64,000 nucleotides of DNA, from NCBI RefSeq assembly GCF_002127325.2, contig NC_035433.2, positions 87,351,350 through 87,415,349 of the forward strand, in the 5' to 3' direction. This DNA is from Helianthus annuus. Its lineage: Eukaryota; Streptophyta; Magnoliopsida; Asterales; Asteraceae. The notes below the pieces were generated by a model. That model made no database searches. It was given only the letters and a program-made list of their open reading frames with translations, and was not told where the DNA came from. The position numbers and the translations under genes were made by a program. Positions 59,565 to 64,000 of this stretch are shown one piece after another (the first letter of the stretch is position 1; each line of letters starts with the position of its first letter).

Positions 59565-59576
59565 TGGTATCAGAGC
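59565..59576 (+). other. Primer binding site of element E
   Basis: TGGTATCAGAGC, complementary to initiator tRNA-Met, two bases after the LTR. Confidence 0.85.
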
Positions 59577-60514
59577 CAAGGAGGAGGAGATCTCGCATAT
59601 ACAGCTCGTTTCTCATCAATTTTCTGCTTCTACACCTTTCTTTTTCGAAAAACGAAACTTTTTACGGTCGAAAACGCTTCAAATTTACATATTGTGTGCG
59701 TAAACATGTTTTAACAAAACTTTGAGATTTTCAGATCTAAAATCGGTTTAAAATTGATTAAAATTGAAATTTTGTTCGAAAATGTTTCGTGTTTGCTGAT
59801 GTCATAGCTGGTTCGCTTTTCTGGATCGCTCGAAACGTCTGGTTCGCTCATAAAATACGTCTGAACCGCTCAAAGTTACACATCTGGATCGCTCATAGGA
59901 CTACATCACGTGTGGCTCACTCATTTGACCTTAGGTGCATCGCTTTTAGAAACTGTACACGTAGTTCGCTTTTCTGACCCGCTCATAGGACTACATCAGA
60001 TTGTGGATCGCTTATGTGTCGTCTTCTTCACGTGAGGTTCTGAAAAGGAAATACAGGTTGTTGACATTTGCAAAAGGTTGTCGGCTAAAGTGGTTATTGG
60101 AATAGGGTTCAAGTACATGTGAAAAGAACAGTTCCACCGCCCCATTAAGAACTATTGATCAAACACTGCTGATCTTTACCTGCCGCCCATTACCATTTGT
60201 TTAATCGGGAGCCCATGTGACCAACCGCCTTATTTGCCCAATCATTGAACTCACCTTTATGCCTTGCACCGCCCCACTTACCCAATCTTAACGGCCCACT
60301 CCACCGCTCAAGTAGTCTTTAGTCACCGTCCACATTTATTATCCAATCTTAAAGACGGCCCATCTGTCTACTTTTCAACCGGCCCACTATTTTTAGAAGG
60401 CTCACAAGCATCTTTATCCAGCTTTTTTACTTTGAGTTGTCGTTTGTGCAGCCCAAGTGATCCAATCAAGATTAAAGGAGGTTATTTTTAACATCGAATA
60501 TTCGAAAAAGAAAC
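59577..60514 (+). other. Repeat-rich leader of element E
   Basis: 59810-60020 has about nine degenerate copies of a GGATCGCTCATAGGACTACA-type unit (core TGGNTCGCT). 60130-60400 has many CCGCCCA and GCCCAATCTTA words. No convincing ORF is seen. The two repeat types are distinct and adjacent. Confidence 0.65.
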
Positions 60515-63010
60515 ATGGCAATGGTGTTTGATGAAAAAGAGAACCATTATTTCGAAAGATTTAATGATTGGCATCACGGATTTCTAGATGAGGGTTATAG
60601 AAAAGTGAGCAAAGATGGATGGGCAAAAAGGTTCAAATATTTCGTGTGTCTGAAAGACGAAACGTTGGAAGATCTTGAAAAACGATATGGAGTCTTACTT
60701 GAATATCTAAAAGAACATGAGATATTTCTATCAAATAGTGAAAAGATAGAAAAGTTTGCAGATGCATTACCTGTCGAGTGGAGTGAATGTTTGGAAAATT
60801 TGAGAAAAGATTCAAAGTTTTCAAAATTACATCTAAACAAATTCATCAGCAAACTTAAAGCTCATGAACTTGAAACAAGAAAGAAAAAGGAAGAAATGAT
60901 CAAGATTTTGGAGGTTAACATGCTAGATCTGGGTTTAGATGTGATTGAAGAGATGCACAAAAGGGTTACTAAATGTATCAGGACAAAACATGTGCTGAAA
61001 TACGATTTCAAACGAGGTTGTTATATTGATAATAATGGAAACCCTTTTGATTTCGTTAAATTGTTTTGTGCAGGTACATTGATAGCAAAGGAAGAAGAAG
61101 CTTCAAATGCTAAAGAATCGGTGAAGAATGAAACAATGTGCTCAACATGCGATAACTTTAAGACTGACAATGACAAACTTGTGAGAGACATAGAAAGTTT
61201 GGCATTTGAAGTCAAAGAGTTGAAAGACGAGAAGCACGTTGCTGAAAACCAGATTCTTTCTCTGGAAAAAGATTGTGAGAAGTTGAAAGCAGAAAATGAC
61301 AAACTGTTGATTGATTTTAACAGTTTGACTTTGAAATATCAAGAATTTGAGGGGCAAGTGAAAATTCTTGAAGATGGGAAAAATGTGTTTAGTAAAAACA
61401 ACATTGAAAAACAAAAGATGATAAATTCCCATCTTCAGAAGATTGTCGAACTTGAAAAAGAAGGTGAAAGCGCTCAAAAGAGAATCAAAGAGTTGGTAAA
61501 AGAGCTTGAAAGCAAAAAGAAATCGTCAGAAGATGAGGATTTCTGGATAAAGCTTGAAAACAAAAACCTGAAAGCAAATGAATCAAAATTTCAGGAACAG
61601 ATCAAAATTTTGATAAATGAAAAGTCTGTTCTTGAAAATTTGAAGGTTGAAAATGAAAATTCCATCAAGTCTCATCTTGAGAGAATATCTCAGCTTGAGG
61701 AAGAAGCTAAGAATTCCAGGACCAAGATAGATAAACTTGAGAAGAAATTGATCAGTTTTGCGACTAAATCTGACAAGTTGAATATTCCTTGTCCAAAACC
61801 GATCAATTCAGTTCCGATGAGTGAAAAGGCTACGAACTTTGACAAAGTCAAAGTCAAAGATTGTGATGATAAAACTGATGAGGAAAATGAGAAATTTTAT
61901 TCAGCAGATGAGTCTGTGACAGAGTCTGATGATGAAAATGTTAAGAAAGAAAAACAAAAATTGTTTTTAAAGTTGAAAGAAAAATTTCAGAAAACTGTTC
62001 TGCAATCAACTGAAAAAGGTGAATGCTCTAAGCAAAAACCTGTGAAGAAGATTGTAAAACAGAATCAAAACTTTAAAAATGAAAGAAAAAACTCATCAGT
62101 ACGATCATCCAATCAAAAGAAAAAATTACAAAAAATAGAAAATGATAATTCAAAATTTGTTGTGTGCAGGACGAACTACATTGCTAAAGCGTCAAAACCA
62201 GCACATTTGAGGAAGGAATATCACCAAGCCAGACAATGCTATGATCTGAGCGTTTGGTGTGAAAATGGTAACTGGTATGATAACAGGGTGTGCTACAGCT
62301 GTGGATATCAGGGGCATATTGCTGTTAACTGCCAATACTGGAGTTATGAGACCAGGAGGTGCTACAATTGCAATATCAAAGGTCACATTGCCAGAGATTG
62401 CCCAAGGAGATCGCATGAAAGATTGAGGGCCAATTCTCAGAAAATGGCAAAGAAGAAACCAGTTGTTGTCAAGCCCAGAGAATTGAAAGCTTCGGGCCAA
62501 AATGTCAAAGAACAGAAGGTCAAAGAATCTAAAGTTCAAGAAACAAAAGTGAAGCTGTCTCAAGGGCAGAAAGACCGACTGAGAAAGAAGAGGAAGAAAG
62601 CGAGAGAATATCTCGAAAAGATTTTGTCCTCGGGTTCACCCGACAGATCGAAGAAGAGTGCTGATGAATCAACTTCCTCAACTGCAAAGTCAAGCAAGTC
62701 GAATTCATCAGATGCAAATCTGAGGACAAAAGAGGAGAAAAAGAAGAAAGTGAAGTTTTCACTTCCTGGCGATGAATCTGTTTCTTCGGAAACAAAGGAG
62801 CCACATGTCGGCGATGAATCTGACTTATTAAAGTCAGACAAGCCACATACAGGCAATGATTCTGGTTCGTCAAAACCAGAAGAGCCAATTGTTGAGGTAA
62901 AAAAGGAGAATTCAGGTTTAGCAATGGATGATGCAAATTTTCCACCATTGTTGAACAAGAATTCGAAATCATCCAAGGACCGTCAGGCTTGGGTGAATCT
63001 GTTTAAATGA
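60515..63010 (+). CDS. Gag-like protein of element E with long coiled coil and two zinc knuckles
   Basis: The ATG at 60515 gives 831 aa with no stop. The N-terminal part (about 1-140) resembles the copia-type gag fold (LEDLEKRYGVLLEYLKEHEI, FADALPVEWSE). From about 215 to 430 there are heptad-rich Lys/Glu/Leu segments forming a long coiled coil. About 450-560 is acidic then basic. Two CCHC knuckles follow at about 593-606 (CYSCGYQGHIAVNC) and 616-629 (CYNCNIKGHIARDC). The C-terminal 200 residues are Lys/Ser/Glu-rich and disordered-looking, ending in FPPLLNKNSKSSKDRQAWVN. Ty1/copia gag proteins are usually much shorter, and the coiled coil explains the length. Gag forms the particle and binds RNA. 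The gene is complete, but no pol is attached within view. Confidence 0.82.
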   Translation: MAMVFDEKENHYFERFNDWHHGFLDEGYRKVSKDGWAKRFKYFVCLKDETLEDLEKRYGVLLEYLKEHEIFLSNSEKIEKFADALPVEWSECLENLRKDSKFSKLHLNKFISKLKAHELETRKKKEEMIKILEVNMLDLGLDVIEEMHKRVTKCIRTKHVLKYDFKRGCYIDNNGNPFDFVKLFCAGTLIAKEEEASNAKESVKNETMCSTCDNFKTDNDKLVRDIESLAFEVKELKDEKHVAENQILSLEKDCEKLKAENDKLLIDFNSLTLKYQEFEGQVKILEDGKNVFSKNNIEKQKMINSHLQKIVELEKEGESAQKRIKELVKELESKKKSSEDEDFWIKLENKNLKANESKFQEQIKILINEKSVLENLKVENENSIKSHLERISQLEEEAKNSRTKIDKLEKKLISFATKSDKLNIPCPKPINSVPMSEKATNFDKVKVKDCDDKTDEENEKFYSADESVTESDDENVKKEKQKLFLKLKEKFQKTVLQSTEKGECSKQKPVKKIVKQNQNFKNERKNSSVRSSNQKKKLQKIENDNSKFVVCRTNYIAKASKPAHLRKEYHQARQCYDLSVWCENGNWYDNRVCYSCGYQGHIAVNCQYWSYETRRCYNCNIKGHIARDCPRRSHERLRANSQKMAKKKPVVVKPRELKASGQNVKEQKVKESKVQETKVKLSQGQKDRLRKKRKKAREYLEKILSSGSPDRSKKSADESTSSTAKSSKSNSSDANLRTKEEKKKKVKFSLPGDESVSSETKEPHVGDESDLLKSDKPHTGNDSGSSKPEEPIVEVKKENSGLAMDDANFPPLLNKNSKSSKDRQAWVNLFK

Positions 63011-64000
63011 AAAACCTGACTTGCCGGAGCTCCCAGGTTTGTAAGCGTGGAGCATGAATCGGCATCTTTTTAAATCTGTGTTTGAAGATTTTGCAGGAAT
63101 TGCCGGAGATCCCAAGATGGTATCGTGGATCATGAATCGGCATCTTTCTTGAATTTTATTCGGTAACGTCAATCATGCAAACGGTAAAGAGGTTTGGTTG
63201 TGTTTGTGAATGTTTTACAAGTGATACAGAGGATTCTGGACTGCATATGGTAAATCAAGGACATTAACTTGTACTTGGATTTTCCTACTTTTGTGTAGAA
63301 AACAAGATGATGAAGTAACCCCGTACCTAAACTGTTTGGTAAACAAACTAAGTTTTCCGGAAAAGCCATTTTGATTAAAACAAACTTAAGTGTTTTGAAA
63401 TCACAATGGGAAATAGTTTGTTGTGAGGGGGAGTTCTGATTGTTTATGCCAGGTGGATAGAGAATTGAAGTGATTCTCATCAGGTTGTCAAGTTTGTACA
63501 GTTTGTTTCAAATTTTCCCAGAAAATCAAAATTGAAACATATTTTGATTTTAGGGGGAGAAAAATTTTAAAAAAATTAGAAAATTTGAAAATGTCAAAAA
63601 CATTGAAAAAGTCAAAAATGAGTTTTGTTGTGAAAAAGAGGAAATGATAGTAAATCAGTGGACTATCACAGCATGCTAAAGAAATGTAATGTAAAATGTG
63701 ATAAACGGTCTCACTGATGATGTGACGATAGGTTTTTGTACATTTAGTAAATTTATTCGGGATATAAACCTAAAATTTCAAACTTGTGAAATTCGTGGGG
63801 AACACTACTTGGATATATAGGTAACCCCTGAAATCTCGTTTGAAAGGTCTCGTATTCTGATATACTAGGTGTTTATACTCTATGATGTCTGGGGTATTAT
63901 TCCGGGACTTCTGCTGAACGGTAGTTCTGACCTAGTCCTTGGCTAATACTTTCCACAAAATGCTTGAAATATAGCATAAAGCCCTCAGTTGATTAGACAA
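63011..64000 (+). other. Non-coding region after gag of element E
   Basis: It starts with an imperfect repeat of about 50 bp: TTGCCGGAG with CATGAATCGGCATCTTT at 63020-63070 and again at 63098-63150. Two purine-rich tracts, GAGGGGGAG (63426) and TTAGGGGGAGAAAA (63552), follow, but neither is next to a TGTTGGTGC LTR start. No pol motif is visible. Confidence 0.55.

Larger units (their letters stand above)
59142..64000 (+). mobile_element. Ty1/copia-like retrotransposon E, left part, inserted in D
   Basis: The order is short 5' LTR (59142-59562), primer site (59565-59576), a repeat-rich leader, a gag ORF (60515-63010), then non-coding sequence to the window edge. The expected target duplication is AAAAG (59137-59141). 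No protease, integrase or reverse transcriptase follows gag in the last 990 bases, so E may be non-autonomous, or pol may start later. Confidence 0.8.

Overview
The window is a plant nuclear segment from an AT-rich, repeat-dominated genome. The transposon families (LTRs of about 3 kb primed by initiator tRNA-Met, GC-rich palindrome clusters in the LTRs, many Mutator-type MITEs) look like Asteraceae, perhaps a sunflower or lettuce relative. That placement is recognition, not a search result.

Only two ordinary host genes are well supported. One is a plus-strand LRR receptor kinase of the MIK2-like group (17633-21402, two exons, 1219 aa). The other is a minus-strand MYB-CC transcription factor of the PHR1/PHL1 group (28146 down to 23744, seven coding exons that join in frame to 416 aa). 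The PHR1-like gene also has an inferred 5' UTR intron that has filled with MITEs.

From 1 to 17 kb the sequence is intergenic with mobile DNA. It holds a Pack-MULE carrying the first exon of a CDCA7-type zinc-finger gene (927-2227), a tRNA-derived SINE, a small CACTA element, a 414 bp ATGT microsatellite, a solo LTR of 2826 bp with a perfect 5 bp target duplication, a second MULE with 154 bp inverted ends and a perfect 9 bp duplication (11299-12881), a solo LTR of about 1.75 kb with CACGGGG-type palindromes, and several MITEs.

From 30 to 34 kb there are MITEs, a SINE with 14 bp target duplications and a possible Helitron end. From 34.4 kb to the right edge the sequence is one nest of LTR retrotransposons, each inserted into the previous one. 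Element A (Ty3/gypsy, minus strand, decayed pol, near-identical LTRs) contains B at 44637. B contains C at 46157 (Ty3/gypsy with an additional ORF before gag). C contains D at 50824 (Ty3/gypsy with a nearly complete open gag-pol). D contains E at 59142 (Ty1/copia-like with an intact gag). Only the left sides are visible, so the right sides should lie beyond 64000 in reverse order.

The most notable observations are the depth and apparent youth of the nest, the trans-mobilised look of A, a private palindromic motif cluster in each LTR family, the extra ORF in C, two MULEs carrying 5' ends of host-like genes, and long transcribed palindromes in the PHR1-like introns. No rRNA or tRNA genes and no CRISPR array were seen, and nothing looks bacterial.
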